Positions 8,468 to 19,713 are shown, numbered from the stretch's first letter. The stretch: 52,550 bases of DNA from Nesterenkonia salmonea (GCF_005771525.1 NZ_VAVZ01000023.1:1-52550); one strand, 5' to 3'. The notes: a model not told the origin generated them from the sequence alone. Program-made: numbers and translations.

Positions 8468-9987
8468 CGCTCCTCCTGCTGGCCGGCGACTGCGTCCACA
8501 TCCTCAGTTTCATCTGTGGCGTAGAGCTTGTCCATTTCGGCTCGGACCTGACGCTTGGTGGCACGGCGGTCGGCCTGATCCTGCTTCTTCTCAGCGCGAG
8601 TGGGCCGGTGCTGGTCTTCGAACCGAAGGTCGGTGCCGCGGGCACCGAGGTGCTCTGCACCGGCTGCCATGGTCGGCTCCCAGTCGAACACCACGCCGTC
8701 GTCTTCAGCCCCGATGACCACTGATTCGCCGGGCACAGCGCCGAGGCGGAAAAGCTCGTCTTCGATGCCGATTGCTTGGAGCCTGTCGGCCAGGTAGCCG
8801 ACTGCTTCGTCGTTATTGAAGTCTGTCTGTTGGATCCAGCGTTCAGGCTTGGCGCCGCGCACCCGCCACAGGGGTTGGCCACCCTTCTCTTCGCGGCCGA
8901 TCGTGAACCCTTTGTCATTGAGCGCTTTGGGCCGAATGGTGACTGGAACGGGGGCGGCGTCGACTGCCTGCGCCGCGCGGGCCTCTTGGACAAGGCCTGC
9001 CATGGCGAAGCTCAGTTCACGCAGTCCCTTCCTGGACACAGCGGATATCTCGAAGGTTCGGAACCCACGTTCCTCCAAGGTGCTGCGGACCATCTGAGCC
9101 ATCTCTTCACCGTCTGGCAGGTCGGTCTTGTTCAGTGCCACCAGGCGGGGACGTTCGGTCAGCGGCAATCCGTCGGCAGCATAGGCAGCGAGCTCATGTT
9201 CGATCGCGTCCAGGTCTGCAATCGGGTCCCGATCTGTTTCCAAGGTGCCGCAGTCCAGGACGTGGACGAGCGCGGCGCAGCGTTCGACGTGACGGAGGAA
9301 CTCGTGTCCCAGCCCCTTGCCTTCAGCTGCACCGGGAATCAGTCCTGGCACGTCTGCCACCGTGAAGCGGGTCTCCCCTGCCTCAACGACCCCAAGATTG
9401 GGCACCAACGTGGTGAAGGGGTACTCGGCAATTTTTGGCCGCGCAGCGGACATGGCGGCAATAAGACTGGACTTGCCTGCTGAGGGAAACCCCACCAGGG
9501 CCACATCTGCTACAGATTTGAGCTCCAGTACGACGTCGCTCTGTTGCCCGGGTGTGCCCAGGAGAGCGAAACCCGGGGCTTTTCGCTGCCTTGATGCCAG
9601 AGCGGCATTGCCGAGTCCGCCGATACCGCCTTCTGCGATGCGGGCTCGGGCCCCCGCGCCAACGAGGTCAGCCAGGACGTTTCCATCGCGGTCTTTAATC
9701 ACCGTGCCATCGGGGACAGTGAGTTCTAGGGTGCTGCCCTTATGTCCGTGCCGAAGGCTCCCTTGGCCTACACCACCGCTTTCAGCGCGGCGGTGAGGGC
9801 GGTGGTGGTAGTCCAGCAGGGTGGTGGTGTTGGGATCAACGACCAGTTCCACATGGCCACCGTCACCGCCGTTGCCCCCATCGGGCCCGCCGAGGGGCTT
9901 GAATTTTTCCCTGTGGACGGAGATGCAGCCGCTGCCGCCATCTCCGCCGCCGGCATGCAGCACCACCCGGTCGACGAAATGTGCCAT
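8464..9987 (-). CDS. obgE: GTPase Obg/CgtA
   Basis: Obg is an essential GTPase that monitors 50S ribosome assembly and links it to growth and alarmone signals. The 507-residue protein has the glycine-rich Obg domain (1 to about 158, beginning [15 protein letters not shown]), a G domain with [19 protein letters not shown] and NKTDLPD, an OCT domain, and a charged C-terminal tail as in other actinobacteria. It heads the obgE-proB-proA group, just downstream of a hairpin with a U-run that separates it from rpmA. Confidence 0.96.
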   Translation of the reverse strand: MAHFVDRVVLHAGGGDGGSGCISVHREKFKPLGGPDGGNGGDGGHVELVVDPNTTTLLDYHHRPHRRAESGGVGQGSLRHGHKGSTLELTVPDGTVIKDRDGNVLADLVGAGARARIAEGGIGGLGNAALASRQRKAPGFALLGTPGQQSDVVLELKSVADVALVGFPSAGKSSLIAAMSAARPKIAEYPFTTLVPNLGVVEAGETRFTVADVPGLIPGAAEGKGLGHEFLRHVERCAALVHVLDCGTLETDRDPIADLDAIEHELAAYAADGLPLTERPRLVALNKTDLPDGEEMAQMVRSTLEERGFRTFEISAVSRKGLRELSFAMAGLVQEARAAQAVDAAPVPVTIRPKALNDKGFTIGREEKGGQPLWRVRGAKPERWIQQTDFNNDEAVGYLADRLQAIGIEDELFRLGAVPGESVVIGAEDDGVVFDWEPTMAAGAEHLGARGTDLRFEDQHRPTRAEKKQDQADRRATKRQVRAEMDKLYATDETEDVDAVAGQQEER

Positions 9988-10025
9988 AGCTGGATCCCCT
10001 TTTTGGATGTTGTCTTCAGAATGCC

Positions 10026-10056
10026 AAAAAGCCCGGCGAGCTAAGCTCAGCCGGGC
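10026..10056 (-). terminator. Terminator between rpmA and obgE
   Basis: On the minus strand GCCCGGC-TGAGC-TTA-GCTC-GCCGGGC is followed by TTTTT (10030-10026). The arms GCCCGGC and GCCGGGC pair fully and an inner GAGC/GCTC extends the stem. It lies about 40 bp before the obgE start, so it ends or attenuates the rplU-rpmA transcript and lowers read-through into obgE-proBA. Confidence 0.75.
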
Positions 10057-10138
10057 CTTGTGGAGGAGGTAGTCACCACTGGGACCACTACCAGGCGTTG
10101 GGGGTTATCCCGTTGCCGAAACTCATATGAAGGCCGGC

Positions 10139-10396
10139 TCAGCCGACCGCTGGAACAATGTTGACGACCTTGCGACCACGCTTGCTGCCGAACTCCACAG
10201 CGCCATCAGCAAGTGCGAACAGGGTGTCATCTCCACCGCGGCCGACATTTGTGCCGGGGTGGAACTTGGTGCCGCGCTGGCGAATGAGGATCTCGCCTGC
10301 GGAGACAGCCTGTCCTCCGAATCGCTTCACGCCGAGGCGCTGGGCGTTGGAATCGCGACCGTTGCGAGTCGAGCTCGCACCTTTCTTATGTGCCAT
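10139..10396 (-). CDS. rpmA: 50S ribosomal protein L27
   Basis: This is the 85-residue bL27, whose N-terminus reaches the peptidyl transferase centre. It begins [20 protein letters not shown] and contains [20 protein letters not shown], diagnostic of the family. The start directly at the mature-type N-terminus shows that there is no cleavable N-terminal extension of the Firmicutes kind. It follows rplU by 51 bp. Confidence 0.97.
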   Translation of the reverse strand: MAHKKGASSTRNGRDSNAQRLGVKRFGGQAVSAGEILIRQRGTKFHPGTNVGRGGDDTLFALADGAVEFGSKRGRKVVNIVPAVG

Positions 10397-10447
10397 GGGT
10401 CTTTACCTCTCAGGAATGGAAAATCTAGGACCAGTCTACCGCTCAGT

Positions 10448-10756
10448 TCAGGCGATTGACGTTACCTTGACGCGGGTCAGCTCGGAACGGTGACCCTGGC
10501 GCTTGTGATAGCCGGTCTTGTTCTTGAACTTATGAATGACGATCTTCTTGCCACGAAGGTTTTCTTGAACCTCGGCGGTCACAGTGACCTTGGACAGCTC
10601 GTCGGCGGAGGTCGTGACCTCATCCCCGTCCACCAGCATCACCGCTGGCAGCTCGATGGTGCTGCCTGCCTCGGCCTCGACGCGGTCAAGGGTCACGTGG
10701 TCTCCGACGGAAACCTTCTCCTGGCGGCCGCCTGCGCGGACAATCGCGTACACCAC
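10448..10756 (-). CDS. rplU: 50S ribosomal protein L21
   Basis: This 102-residue bL21 is a structural protein of the large subunit that binds 23S r[16 protein letters not shown] at the N-terminus and [15 protein letters not shown] near the C-terminus are family hallmarks. It lies 71 bp after the RNase E/G stop and before rpmA, the usual order in actinobacteria. Confidence 0.97.
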   Translation of the reverse strand: MVYAIVRAGGRQEKVSVGDHVTLDRVEAEAGSTIELPAVMLVDGDEVTTSADELSKVTVTAEVQENLRGKKIVIHKFKNKTGYHKRQGHRSELTRVKVTSIA

Positions 10757-10827
10757 TTGGGACTCACTTCTCTCGTTGAACGTGCATGAAAAAGTATCTG
10801 TGCACAGAATAGTGCCAGCGATCTAGT

Positions 10828-13479
10828 CTACTCAGACTTATTAGCCTGAGCAAGTTCTTCGGCACTCACGCCGACACCCAGCATGACTGGCTCCGCCGCT
10901 GTCTTCTCGGTCTTCGGTTTGACTGGAGCAGAGGTGGCGAAAGACGCTTCCGAACCTTGGACTGCGGTTTTGACTTCTGTGACCTCACCGGAACTGCCTT
11001 GCGCTGACCCTGCAGCGCGGCGACCGCGGCGGCGACTGCGTGTCTCGAGGGCTGACTCGAGGTCACCCAAAGAGGCTGGCGCCTGCGATGGTGATGTGGC
11101 AGAACTCTTACCGCGGGGCAACTCAACGGGCTCTCCCCCGATGGTGAGGGTCGGTGACTCGGCTGACTTCTCGGTCTGAGGTGGAGCTGAGTCGGCGGCG
11201 TCGTCGTCATTATCAGACTTGGCTGCGCCGTTCGTCGCAGCGGCGACTTTCGCCATGCCTTGTGAAGCCTTCTCCAGTTTCTGCATTTCCCTGGGGTCGG
11301 GCTGGTGTCCGGCGTCGTCGGTCTTCTTGCCGCGCTTTTTGCGTTTCTTGGCGTTCTTTCCGGAGGCCACGTCCCCACCGGAGGTGTAGGAAGGCCGGTG
11401 CTCTACGGGCTCTGGGTGCGTGATGATGCCGCGTCCGGAGCAGTGCTCACATTCGCTGGAGAAGACTTCCAATAGTCCGGTACCCATGCGCTTACGCGTC
11501 ATCTGGACCAGCCCGAGACTTGTCACTTCGGCGACTTGGTGTTTGGTCCGGTCACGGCCAAGGCACTCAACGAGGCGCCGCAGCACGAGGTCTCGGTTGG
11601 ATTCCAGCACCATGTCGATGAAGTCGATCACGATGATGCCGCCGATGTCGCGCAGGCGCAGCTGGCGCACCATCTCTTCTGCTGCTTCAAGGTTGTTCTT
11701 GGTGACGGTCTCTTCGAGGTTGCCACCGGAACCGGTGAACTTGCCGGTATTGACGTCGACCACGGTCATCGCTTCTGTCCGGTCGAAAACCAGCGAACCA
11801 CCGGAGGGCAGTTTCACGTTCCGGTCCATGGCCTTATTGAGCTGCTCATCGATCCGGTGGTGGGCGAAGATATCGTCCACATCGTGGTCCTGGGGTTCCC
11901 ATTTACTGCAGCGGTCCAGCAGGTGCGGCGCCACATAGGTGACGTAAGCCTCAATGTTGTCCCACGTCTCATCACCCTGAACGTCCATGGCGGAGAAGTC
12001 TTCGTTGAAGACATCGCGCACGACCTTGATGGTCAGGTCCGGCTCGGCGTAGAGAAGCTCGGGAGCCAACACCTTCTTGTCTTGGGTCTGATTCTGGATA
12101 GTCTCCCAGAGCGAACGCAACCGGTTGATGTCATTGGTGAGCTCTTGTTCGGAGGCGCCTTCTGCGGCGGTGCGAACGATGACCCCGGCGTTGTCTGGCA
12201 GCTGTTCTTTGAGGATCTTCTTCAGTCGGGCACGCTCGGTGTCCGGCAGTTTCCGGGAAATCCCGGTCATCGATCCACCGGGGACGAACACGAGGTAGCG
12301 CCCAGGCAGGGAGACTTGGCTGGTAAGCCGTGCACCCTTGTGGCCCACGGGATCTTTGGTGACCTGAACGAGGACTGAGTCGCCTGATTTGAGAGCGTTT
12401 TCGATCTTGCGCGGGGCGTTGCCAATATTGGCGCCCTCCCAGTCGACTTCACCCGCATAGAGCACGGCGTTGCGCCCGCGTCCGATGTCGACGAAGGCGG
12501 CTTCCATGGAAGGAAGCACGTTCTGCACTTTGCCTAGGTAGACGTTGCCTATCAGTGAGTCTTGAGTGGTGTGGCTGACGTAGTGCTCAGCGAGGATGCC
12601 GTCTTCCAGTACGCCGATCTGGATACGTTCCCCGCGTTGACGGACGATCATCTTACGGTCTACGGACTCGCGGCGGGCTAAGAATTCGGCTTCTGTGACG
12701 ATGCCGCGACGGCGTCCGCCGTCACGTGAGGCACGGCGTCGCTGCCTTTTGGCTTCTAAGCGTGTGGACCCTTTGACGCTGGTGACTTTGTCAGAGACAT
12801 CTGAGGCGGTTTCTCTGCCGGCTCGGATCCGGGTCACTGTGTGACCGTCCTCGGAGTCTTCCTCGATCTCCATGTCTGATGATCCACGCCGGCGGCGCCG
12901 CTTCTTGCGAATTACCTGGGATTCATCCTCGGAAGGGGACGATGACGGCGCTTCAGACTTCTCGGCGGAATCTTCCTGAGCGGGTTCTTCCTTTGCGGAG
13001 CTCTTGGCCTGGTCAGCGTTGGCCGCGTCCTGATCAGGGGCGTTGTCCTCTTGGTTCTCGCCAGCCCGGTTTCGGCTGCGACCGCCCCGACGCCGTTTGC
13101 GTCGGTTTTTCCGATGAGAGCCGGCGTCGTTATTGTCGGTCGAGTCGTTGCTGTCCTCGAAGTCTCCGTTCTGATCCTCAGCTTGGCTGCGGTGACGCTC
13201 TCCGGACTGGTTCTGCTGAGACTTCTGGTTCTGGTCACCGGAGTCGCTGCGCTCCCCTTGACCGTCTCGGCGTGATGAGTCGCTAGTGTCGTGGGTCTTC
13301 TTGGGCTTCGGCGTGACTTTAGAGAGGTCGGGTGCCTGGAACATGAGGTCCAGAGGGTCAGCTTCCTCCGGTGCGGAGTCAACCGCTTTCTCAGCTTGAG
13401 CTCCGGCACCGGGGTGGCCCGGCTCGGGGGCTGAAAAGGGGTTGAAAACTTCTTCGGGTTCGTTGGAAGTCGTGGTCAT
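10828..13479 (-). CDS. rne: Ribonuclease E/G family endoribonuclease
   Basis: This endoribonuclease acts in mRNA decay and rRNA/tRNA processing. From ATG 13479 it has about 883 residues. A 250-residue acidic/basic disordered N-terminus (many KNRRKRRRGGRSR-type clusters) is followed by an S1 domain (GNVYLGKVQNVLPSMEAAFVDIG). Then come the catalytic core with FDRTEAMTVVDVNTGKFTG and VIDFIDM, and the zinc link CEHCSGRG. A disordered Lys/Ala-rich tail ends the protein. Flanking the core with disordered arms is usual in actinobacteria, where they may organise a degradosome. The frame stays open to 13782, but ATG 13479 starts the acidic region conserved in relatives. The start is moderately certain. 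Confidence 0.92.
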   Translation of the reverse strand: MTTTSNEPEEVFNPFSAPEPGHPGAGAQAEKAVDSAPEEADPLDLMFQAPDLSKVTPKPKKTHDTSDSSRRDGQGERSDSGDQNQKSQQNQSGERHRSQAEDQNGDFEDSNDSTDNNDAGSHRKNRRKRRRGGRSRNRAGENQEDNAPDQDAANADQAKSSAKEEPAQEDSAEKSEAPSSSPSEDESQVIRKKRRRRRGSSDMEIEEDSEDGHTVTRIRAGRETASDVSDKVTSVKGSTRLEAKRQRRRASRDGGRRRGIVTEAEFLARRESVDRKMIVRQRGERIQIGVLEDGILAEHYVSHTTQDSLIGNVYLGKVQNVLPSMEAAFVDIGRGRNAVLYAGEVDWEGANIGNAPRKIENALKSGDSVLVQVTKDPVGHKGARLTSQVSLPGRYLVFVPGGSMTGISRKLPDTERARLKKILKEQLPDNAGVIVRTAAEGASEQELTNDINRLRSLWETIQNQTQDKKVLAPELLYAEPDLTIKVVRDVFNEDFSAMDVQGDETWDNIEAYVTYVAPHLLDRCSKWEPQDHDVDDIFAHHRIDEQLNKAMDRNVKLPSGGSLVFDRTEAMTVVDVNTGKFTGSGGNLEETVTKNNLEAAEEMVRQLRLRDIGGIIVIDFIDMVLESNRDLVLRRLVECLGRDRTKHQVAEVTSLGLVQMTRKRMGTGLLEVFSSECEHCSGRGIITHPEPVEHRPSYTSGGDVASGKNAKKRKKRGKKTDDAGHQPDPREMQKLEKASQGMAKVAAATNGAAKSDNDDDAADSAPPQTEKSAESPTLTIGGEPVELPRGKSSATSPSQAPASLGDLESALETRSRRRGRRAAGSAQGSSGEVTEVKTAVQGSEASFATSAPVKPKTEKTAAEPVMLGVGVSAEELAQANKSE

Positions 13480-13944
13480 TAAAGAGTCTGCTCCCGCCGT
13501 GGTCTGCGCTGCCACACTCGGCGAGCCCACGACTGTTGTCGGTGGTCGGTTCACCGGTTCGGTGCTCACGCCGGGCGCTGCCTGTCTCCTACTGTGGAGA
13601 TGGCGCGCTCTGCTCAACGGAAGCCACGTCCCGGTCACGCGCGAGGGTGAAGGCGGCGGCATCTTGGTCTCGTCGTTCTGCCGTGCGGACTGTTTTCTCA
13701 AGTGTCCACGACGGGTGCCGGCCTTGCCGTTCTTCGCGTGTGAAAGCCTTCTCAGAGATCCAGGTGTGGTCTGATTCTCCAATATCCTCAGTATCGCACA
13801 GTATTGACAGGCTCACAGGGACACCCGGCGCCTGTCTCACATCCCTTGGTCGGTGGGGGCCTCCTCCCAATTGGCTCTTGGGCCAGCCCGGAATCGCTCA
13901 GAGCTGCGCCTACGGCGTTGAGGTTTCGCGCGTACCATAGAGGG
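13480..13944. other. Divergent intergenic region, no gene seen
   Basis: 465 bp separate the RNase E/G gene and the VKOR gene, which are read away from each other. The RNase frame remains open upstream to 13782 but the sequence looks random. No clear sigma-70 promoter with correct spacing was found. A TACCAT resembling a -10 element sits just before the VKOR start. Long leaders are common for RNase E genes because of autoregulation, which this region could serve. Confidence 0.4.
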
Positions 13945-14619
13945 ATGTCCACGACGCTTGATGCCCAGGATTCTCGATTTGAGGATGCCACTGGATCACA
14001 GTCTGACGCCTCGAATCCCGGGCGTGTCCTTCCTGCCTTCGCGCGGCCCTTCGGGTTCGCGATGTGGCTCTTGGTTACCGGCGTTGTTGGTGCGGTAGCC
14101 AGTTTCTTGCTGCTCTATGAACGTGTCCGGTTGTGGAACGACCCCGAGCACGTTACTGCTTGCGATGTTAATCCGTGGGTCTCCTGCGGTGAGGTGATGC
14201 AGTCCTGGCAGGCGGCGACTTTCGGGTTCCCGAACATTTTTCTGGGCGTGGTCGGTTTTCCGCTGCTGATCGGCGTGGCAGTGACTTTGCTTGCCGTCGG
14301 AGGCCGGGTACCTAGTTGGTACTACATGGGCCTCCAGGCCGGAGTGGTGTTCGCCTTCGCGTTTAGCACCTGGCTTTGGTACTCGGCAGTGTTCAGTATT
14401 GGTGTGTTGTGCCCCTACTGCATGATCGTCTGGTCTGCAGTGATTCCCTTGTTTGTCGTCACGACGGCGCGAAACGTTATGCACGGTGTGATTCCCGCCT
14501 CTGAAGGTGTCAAGCGGGTCACTCGTGAATGGTGGTGGGTTGCCGTGGTGGTGATCTATTTACTGGTCATCGGATCGATCCTGCTGAACTTCAGTGAGGC
14601 TGTGACATACGCGTTCTGA
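13945..14619 (+). CDS. Vitamin K epoxide reductase family protein (VKOR)
   Basis: This 224-residue, four-to-five-helix membrane protein of the VKOR family uses menaquinone to reoxidise a thioredoxin-like partner and so supports disulfide formation outside the membrane. The loop cysteines Cys73 (CDVNPWVSC) and Cys81 and the active CPYC pair (156-159) are present. ATG 13945 is chosen because the upstream frame lacks homology. AGGG lies directly against the ATG, which suggests a short-leader or leaderless mRNA. No DsbA-like partner is adjacent. Confidence 0.92.
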   Translation: MSTTLDAQDSRFEDATGSQSDASNPGRVLPAFARPFGFAMWLLVTGVVGAVASFLLLYERVRLWNDPEHVTACDVNPWVSCGEVMQSWQAATFGFPNIFLGVVGFPLLIGVAVTLLAVGGRVPSWYYMGLQAGVVFAFAFSTWLWYSAVFSIGVLCPYCMIVWSAVIPLFVVTTARNVMHGVIPASEGVKRVTREWWWVAVVVIYLLVIGSILLNFSEAVTYAF

Positions 14620-14642
14620 GCGCTAGCTGGTGGTTGAGCATC

Positions 14643-15458
14643 TCAGGAAGGTCTCGGGACCCACTCCGCTAGGTCCCAGTTGCTGGCGTAGACATCCAAA
14701 ATCGCTGACTCCACGTCATCCACGGTGACGGCCGGAGCTACGTCGTTTGCGGCGCCTGCTGTGAGCGGGTCCCAGGGAAGCCCCATCGCGCGGTAGGTCT
14801 CGGAGAGGACCCGGCGGATCCGCTGGCCGTCTTCAACGATGATGGATGACGAGAACAACCAGCCCGTCGCTATTTGCCTCTGAGCAGTGCCGATGATTTT
14901 GACGCGGACGTCCGGTTCGTCGGGCTTGAACCCGTGTACTGAGTGCTCTCCGTAGCAGTATTCGTGCGGCAGCGGACCGATGCGCGCGCTGATCCCCGCC
15001 ATGTTGAGGGCATGAGCATAGAGCTCTGCGAATGCAGAGAACCGTGCTTGGGATTCGCGGATGGGATCTGGATCGGGTTCGATGTGGTCCACGATGATCG
15101 AGCCTTGGGTGTAAGCAGCGGCCCGCCCACCGGCTCGGCGCACCACTGGTTCAAAACCAAAGTCTCGGCTGGCTCGCTGGGCGGCGGCGAATCCAGGCAG
15201 TCGGCTGTCTCGCTGACCAAAGGCTACGGTTGGCTGCGGTCGGTAGATCCGCAGCATGGGAGCGGTGGCTTGTGGGTGTGTGGGATGCGAAGCGTACTTG
15301 CGCGTCCCTTCCAGCAGACTCAGACCAAGTTGGAGATCTGCGGCAGGCCCGAGGGATTGGGCCTGCCGGTAGACCCTAAGGCTCTGCTGAGGTCCGACTG
15401 CGTGCCTGGGTTTCTTCCTTGCCCTGGTGCGCACTGGGGGCTCAGCAGGGCACATCAT
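14643..15458 (-). CDS. Lipoate-protein ligase A family protein
   Basis: The 271-residue protein belongs to the biotin/lipoate ligase fold and probably attaches lipoate or octanoate to 2-oxoacid dehydrogenase or glycine cleavage proteins. Visible are the RRAGGRAAAY motif matching the family RRxxGGxxxxH block, SIIVDH, and KIIGTAQRQ, which corresponds to the lysine region of LplA-type ligases. It lies 8 bp after nrdF on the same strand and converges on VKOR. Ligase versus transferase cannot be settled from sequence alone. Confidence 0.85.
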   Translation of the reverse strand: MMCPAEPPVRTRARKKPRHAVGPQQSLRVYRQAQSLGPAADLQLGLSLLEGTRKYASHPTHPQATAPMLRIYRPQPTVAFGQRDSRLPGFAAAQRASRDFGFEPVVRRAGGRAAAYTQGSIIVDHIEPDPDPIRESQARFSAFAELYAHALNMAGISARIGPLPHEYCYGEHSVHGFKPDEPDVRVKIIGTAQRQIATGWLFSSSIIVEDGQRIRRVLSETYRAMGLPWDPLTAGAANDVAPAVTVDDVESAILDVYASNWDLAEWVPRPS

Positions 15459-15466
15459 GGAGTCAC

Positions 15467-16528
<1,062 letters not shown>

Positions 16529-18706
16529 CTACAGCATGCAGGATACGCAGCCCTCCACTTCCGTGCCTTCCAGAGCCAGCTGCCGGAGGCGGATGTAGTA
16601 GAGGGTTTTGATGCCCTTCTTCCATGCGTAAATTTGGGCCTTGTTGATGTCGCGCGTGCTGGCAGTGTCCTTGAAGAACAGAGTCAGGCTGAGGCCCTGG
16701 TCCACATGCTGGGTAGCTACGGCGTAGGTGTCAATGATCTTCTCATAGCCGATCTCATAGGCATCCTGGTAGTACTCCAGGTTGTCATTGTCGAGATACG
16801 GCGCCGGGTAGTAGACGCGGCCGATCTTGCCTTCTTTGCGGATCTCGATCTTCGAGGCCACCGGGTGAATGGAGCTGGTGGAGTTGTTGATGTAGCTGAT
16901 GGAACCGGTGGGTGGCACGGCCTGCAGGTTCTGGTTGTAGATCCCGTGCTTTTGGACCTCAACTTTAAGCCGGCGCCAGTCCTCCTGGGTGGGAATGCTC
17001 ACGTGTGAGAAGAGCTCACGGACAGTGGAGGTTTCCGGCTCCCAGACCTTCTCCGTGTACTTGTCGAAGAATTCACCGCTGGCGTACTGGGAGTTTTCGA
17101 AACCGTCGAAAGTCTCCCCCGTCTCCTTAGCAATGGCGTTAGAGGCACGAAGGCAGTGGTAGAGCACCGTGTAGAAGTAGATATTGGTGAAGTCAAGGCC
17201 CTCTGCTGAGCCGTAGTGTACCCGTTCCCGGGCTAGGTAGCCGTGCAGGTTCATCTGACCCAGGCCAATGGCGTGGCTTCGCTTATTACCCTCAGCGATC
17301 GACGGCACTGACGCTATGTATGACATATCCGACACGGCAGTCAGCGACCGGATAGCGGTCTCGATAGTCCTGCCGAAATCTGGTGAGTCCATGGTCTTAG
17401 CAATGTTCAATGAACCCAGGTTGCACGAGATGTCTTTGCCGATGGTCTGGTATCCGAGGTCTGCGGTGTATTCGCTGGGTTCGGAGACCTGCAGGATTTC
17501 GGAGCACAGGTTGGACATGGTGATTCGGCCAGCGATTGGGTTGGCCCGGTTTACGGTGTCTTCGAACATGATGTAGGGGTAGCCGGACTCGAACTGGATT
17601 TCGGCCAGAGTCTGGAAGAACTCGCGGGCGTTGACCTTTGTCTTCCGGATGCGAGCGTCGTCGACCATCTCGTAGTACTTCTCAGTGACGGAGATCTCCG
17701 AAAAGGGCATACCGTAGACACGTTCTACGTCATACGGGCTGAACAGGTACATGCCCTCATTCTTCTTAGCCAGCTCGAAGGTGATGTCCGGGATGACCAC
17801 ACCGAGCGACAGTGTCTTGATGCGGATCTTCTCATCAGCGTTCTCACGTTTGGTGTCGAGGAACCGGAAGATATCCGGATGGTGGGCGTTGAGATACACC
17901 GCACCGGCGCCCTGACGCGCACCTAGCTGGTTGGCATAGCTGAAGGAGTCTTCCAGGAGCTTCATCACTGGAATCACGCCGGATGACTGGTTTTCGATCT
18001 GCTTAATGGGCGCGCCGTGCTCGCGCACATTGGTGAGGGAGAGAGCGACGCCGCCTCCCCGCTTCGACAGCTGGAGGGCGGAGTTGATGCCGCGGGCAAT
18101 GGACTCCATATTGTCTTCGATCCGGAGCAGGAAGCAGCTGACCAGCTCCCCGCGCTGCCTCTTTCCTGCATTGAGGAATGTGGGAGTGGCTGGCTGGAAC
18201 CGTCCGGAGACGATCTCTTCCATCAGCTGCAGAGCATGTTCTTCATTGCCCCTGGCGAGGTAGAGCGCGACCATGCATACGCGGTCTTCGAAACGTTCGA
18301 GGTAACGCTTGCCGTCGAAAGTCTTCAGTGCGTAGGAGGTGTAGAACTTGAAGGCGCCCAGGAACGTGGGGAAGCGGAACTTCATGCCATAAGCGGTGTC
18401 CCAGAGGCGGTGAATGAATTCGCGAGAGTACAGGTCCAGCGTTTCCTGCTCGTAGTAGTCATTCTCTACGAGGTACTTCAGTTTCTCATCGAGGTCATGG
18501 AAAAAGACTGTGTTGACGTTGACATTGTCTAGGAAGTACTTCCGGGCAGCGAGCTGGTCAGCCTCGAACTGGATCTCCCCATTAGGTCCATACAGGTTGA
18601 GCATGGCGTTGAGATCCTGATATCCCAGCTCAGCCCACTCCGGTGGCACATCTTTGGCCAGTGTGGACTCGGCTACGCGGCTGAGAGGCTTGACTGCTGT
18701 TTCCAA
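16529..18706 (-). CDS. nrdE: Class Ib ribonucleoside-diphosphate reductase, alpha subunit
   Basis: NrdE is the catalytic subunit that reduces ribonucleoside diphosphates to deoxy forms. It lacks an N-terminal ATP cone, as class Ib does, and starts near the [16 protein letters not shown] motif. NLCSEI with the active-site Cys region, the C-terminal tyrosine pair in LYYIRLR and the redox tail CVSC are all present. The open frame extends to 18790. The proposed start is TTG 18706, behind GGAAGAG and giving the usual 725 residues, with a 34-bp overlap on nrdI. The exact start is uncertain. Confidence 0.95.
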   Translation of the reverse strand: METAVKPLSRVAESTLAKDVPPEWAELGYQDLNAMLNLYGPNGEIQFEADQLAARKYFLDNVNVNTVFFHDLDEKLKYLVENDYYEQETLDLYSREFIHRLWDTAYGMKFRFPTFLGAFKFYTSYALKTFDGKRYLERFEDRVCMVALYLARGNEEHALQLMEEIVSGRFQPATPTFLNAGKRQRGELVSCFLLRIEDNMESIARGINSALQLSKRGGGVALSLTNVREHGAPIKQIENQSSGVIPVMKLLEDSFSYANQLGARQGAGAVYLNAHHPDIFRFLDTKRENADEKIRIKTLSLGVVIPDITFELAKKNEGMYLFSPYDVERVYGMPFSEISVTEKYYEMVDDARIRKTKVNAREFFQTLAEIQFESGYPYIMFEDTVNRANPIAGRITMSNLCSEILQVSEPSEYTADLGYQTIGKDISCNLGSLNIAKTMDSPDFGRTIETAIRSLTAVSDMSYIASVPSIAEGNKRSHAIGLGQMNLHGYLARERVHYGSAEGLDFTNIYFYTVLYHCLRASNAIAKETGETFDGFENSQYASGEFFDKYTEKVWEPETSTVRELFSHVSIPTQEDWRRLKVEVQKHGIYNQNLQAVPPTGSISYINNSTSSIHPVASKIEIRKEGKIGRVYYPAPYLDNDNLEYYQDAYEIGYEKIIDTYAVATQHVDQGLSLTLFFKDTASTRDINKAQIYAWKKGIKTLYYIRLRQLALEGTEVEGCVSCML

Positions 18707-19110
18707 AACTCTTCCAATCCCTTGTGGACTTTGGACACGTCCTCTTGGGTGCCCATCAGCTCGAACCTGTACAGGTGCGGAACTCTGCATTTTTGAGCGA
18801 CGATGTCGCCAGCTATGCAGTAGCTGTCGTGAAAATTTGTGTTTCCTGCGCCTATCACTCCCCGCAACAAGTCCCGATTGGACTCGATATTGAGGAACTT
18901 GATGACTTGCTTAGGCACCGATCCGCTGCCGCCGTCGGCACCGTAGGTGGGAAGTACTAGGACAAAAGGTTCCGTCGCCTGCAATGTCTCGCTGCGCGTG
19001 TGCAACGGAAGCCGGGCAGTCTGCCCCCGAGGCAGACCCAGCTTGTCGACGAATCTGTGGGTGTTGTTCGACACCGAGGAGAAATAGATCAGCTGCGCTG
19101 AAGTGTGCAT
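18673..19110 (-). CDS. nrdI: Flavodoxin-like NrdI protein
   Basis: NrdI (145 residues) is a flavodoxin that supplies oxidant for building the NrdF manganese-tyrosyl cofactor. It has the FMN phosphate loop [12 protein letters not shown], the [16 protein letters not shown] loop and [12 protein letters not shown]. The ATG has a strong GAGGAGG six bases upstream. It lies between nrdH and nrdE, overlapping the start of nrdE. Confidence 0.95.
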   Translation of the reverse strand: MHTSAQLIYFSSVSNNTHRFVDKLGLPRGQTARLPLHTRSETLQATEPFVLVLPTYGADGGSGSVPKQVIKFLNIESNRDLLRGVIGAGNTNFHDSYCIAGDIVAQKCRVPHLYRFELMGTQEDVSKVHKGLEEFWKQQSSLSAA

Positions 19111-19135
19111 GCGCCTACCTCCTCACGGACACGAC

Positions 19136-19390
19136 TTAAGCTACTGCGGCCTGCTGCATGTTGGCCTGGGCAGCCAGCTCAGAGATCTTGTCTGGGCGGA
19201 ACCCGGACCAGTGGTCAGAGTCCGTGATGACGACTGGTGCCTGCATATAGCCCAGCGCCCGAACCCGCTCCAGAGCCTCAGCATCCTGGGAAATGTCCAC
19301 CGATGTGTAGGTGACACCGTTCTTGTCCAGAGCGCGGTAGGTGGCGTTGCACTGAACGCAGGCGGGCTTTGTGTAGATCGTGACGCTCAT
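19136..19390 (-). CDS. nrdH: Glutaredoxin-like NrdH redoxin
   Basis: NrdH (84 residues) is a thioredoxin-like electron donor that re-reduces NrdE. The CVQC redox motif is at residues 11-14. The WSGFRPDKI motif near the C-terminus is the class signature. It opens the nrdHIEF operon, behind GAAGGGA and downstream of two NrdR-box-like sites. Confidence 0.96.
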   Translation of the reverse strand: MSVTIYTKPACVQCNATYRALDKNGVTYTSVDISQDAEALERVRALGYMQAPVVITDSDHWSGFRPDKISELAAQANMQQAAVA

Positions 19391-19476
19391 GGGGGAAGAT
19401 CCCTTCGGGTGTAGTTCCGCTTCTCAAAAGTCTGTGCCGTATTGGGGCCTGATCGACGCCCCCTGGCTACCTCTCA

Positions 19477-19524
19477 ATACTACATCTTGTGTTGGCTGAA
19501 GTCATCAGGCACTAGATGCTGTAC
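19477..19524 (-). promoter_or_regulatory. Two NrdR-box-like operators over the nrdHIEF promoter
   Basis: On the minus strand ACACAAGATGTAGTAT (19492-19477) and GTACAGCATCTAGTGC (19524-19509) both resemble the 16-bp NrdR box and begin exactly 32 bp apart, about three helical turns, as NrdR pairs usually do. The proximal site overlaps a TAGTAT -10 element with an ATGACT -35 17 bp upstream. This predicts NrdR repression of the operon. No nrdR gene lies in this window. Confidence 0.7.
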
Positions 19525-19534
19525 TCACACCAGT

Positions 19535-19563
19535 GTAGTTATCCACCGCCTGTGCACAACTAC
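19535..19563. repeat. Imperfect 12-bp inverted repeat with DnaA-box-like sequence
   Basis: GTAGTTATCCAC and GTGCACAACTAC face each other across five bases, matching at 10 of 12 positions. Each arm holds a DnaA-box-like nonamer (TTATCCACC, and TTGTGCACA on the other strand). It sits upstream of the NrdR sites in the 323-bp region 19391-19713, which otherwise shows no gene. Binding by DnaA or another regulator is inference. Confidence 0.4.
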
Positions 19564-19713
19564 CTGTGGAGCGTGTCCGGCACCAAGACAGGGATCCAGG
19601 GCTACATAGGCGCAATACTCCACAGGAGTGCACAGGCAGGTACTCAAGAAAATAGAAAAGATCCACGGCGTGTCGTTGGCCGCACGCCGCGGCTACTAGT
19701 CAACAGCACGAAT

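Noticed and set aside
13480-13782. Upstream extension of the RNase E/G frame
   Set aside because: It looks non-coding and relatives begin with the acidic region at the chosen start.
13804-13944. N-terminal extension of the VKOR frame
   Set aside because: No homology and the ATG at 13945 gives the usual family length.
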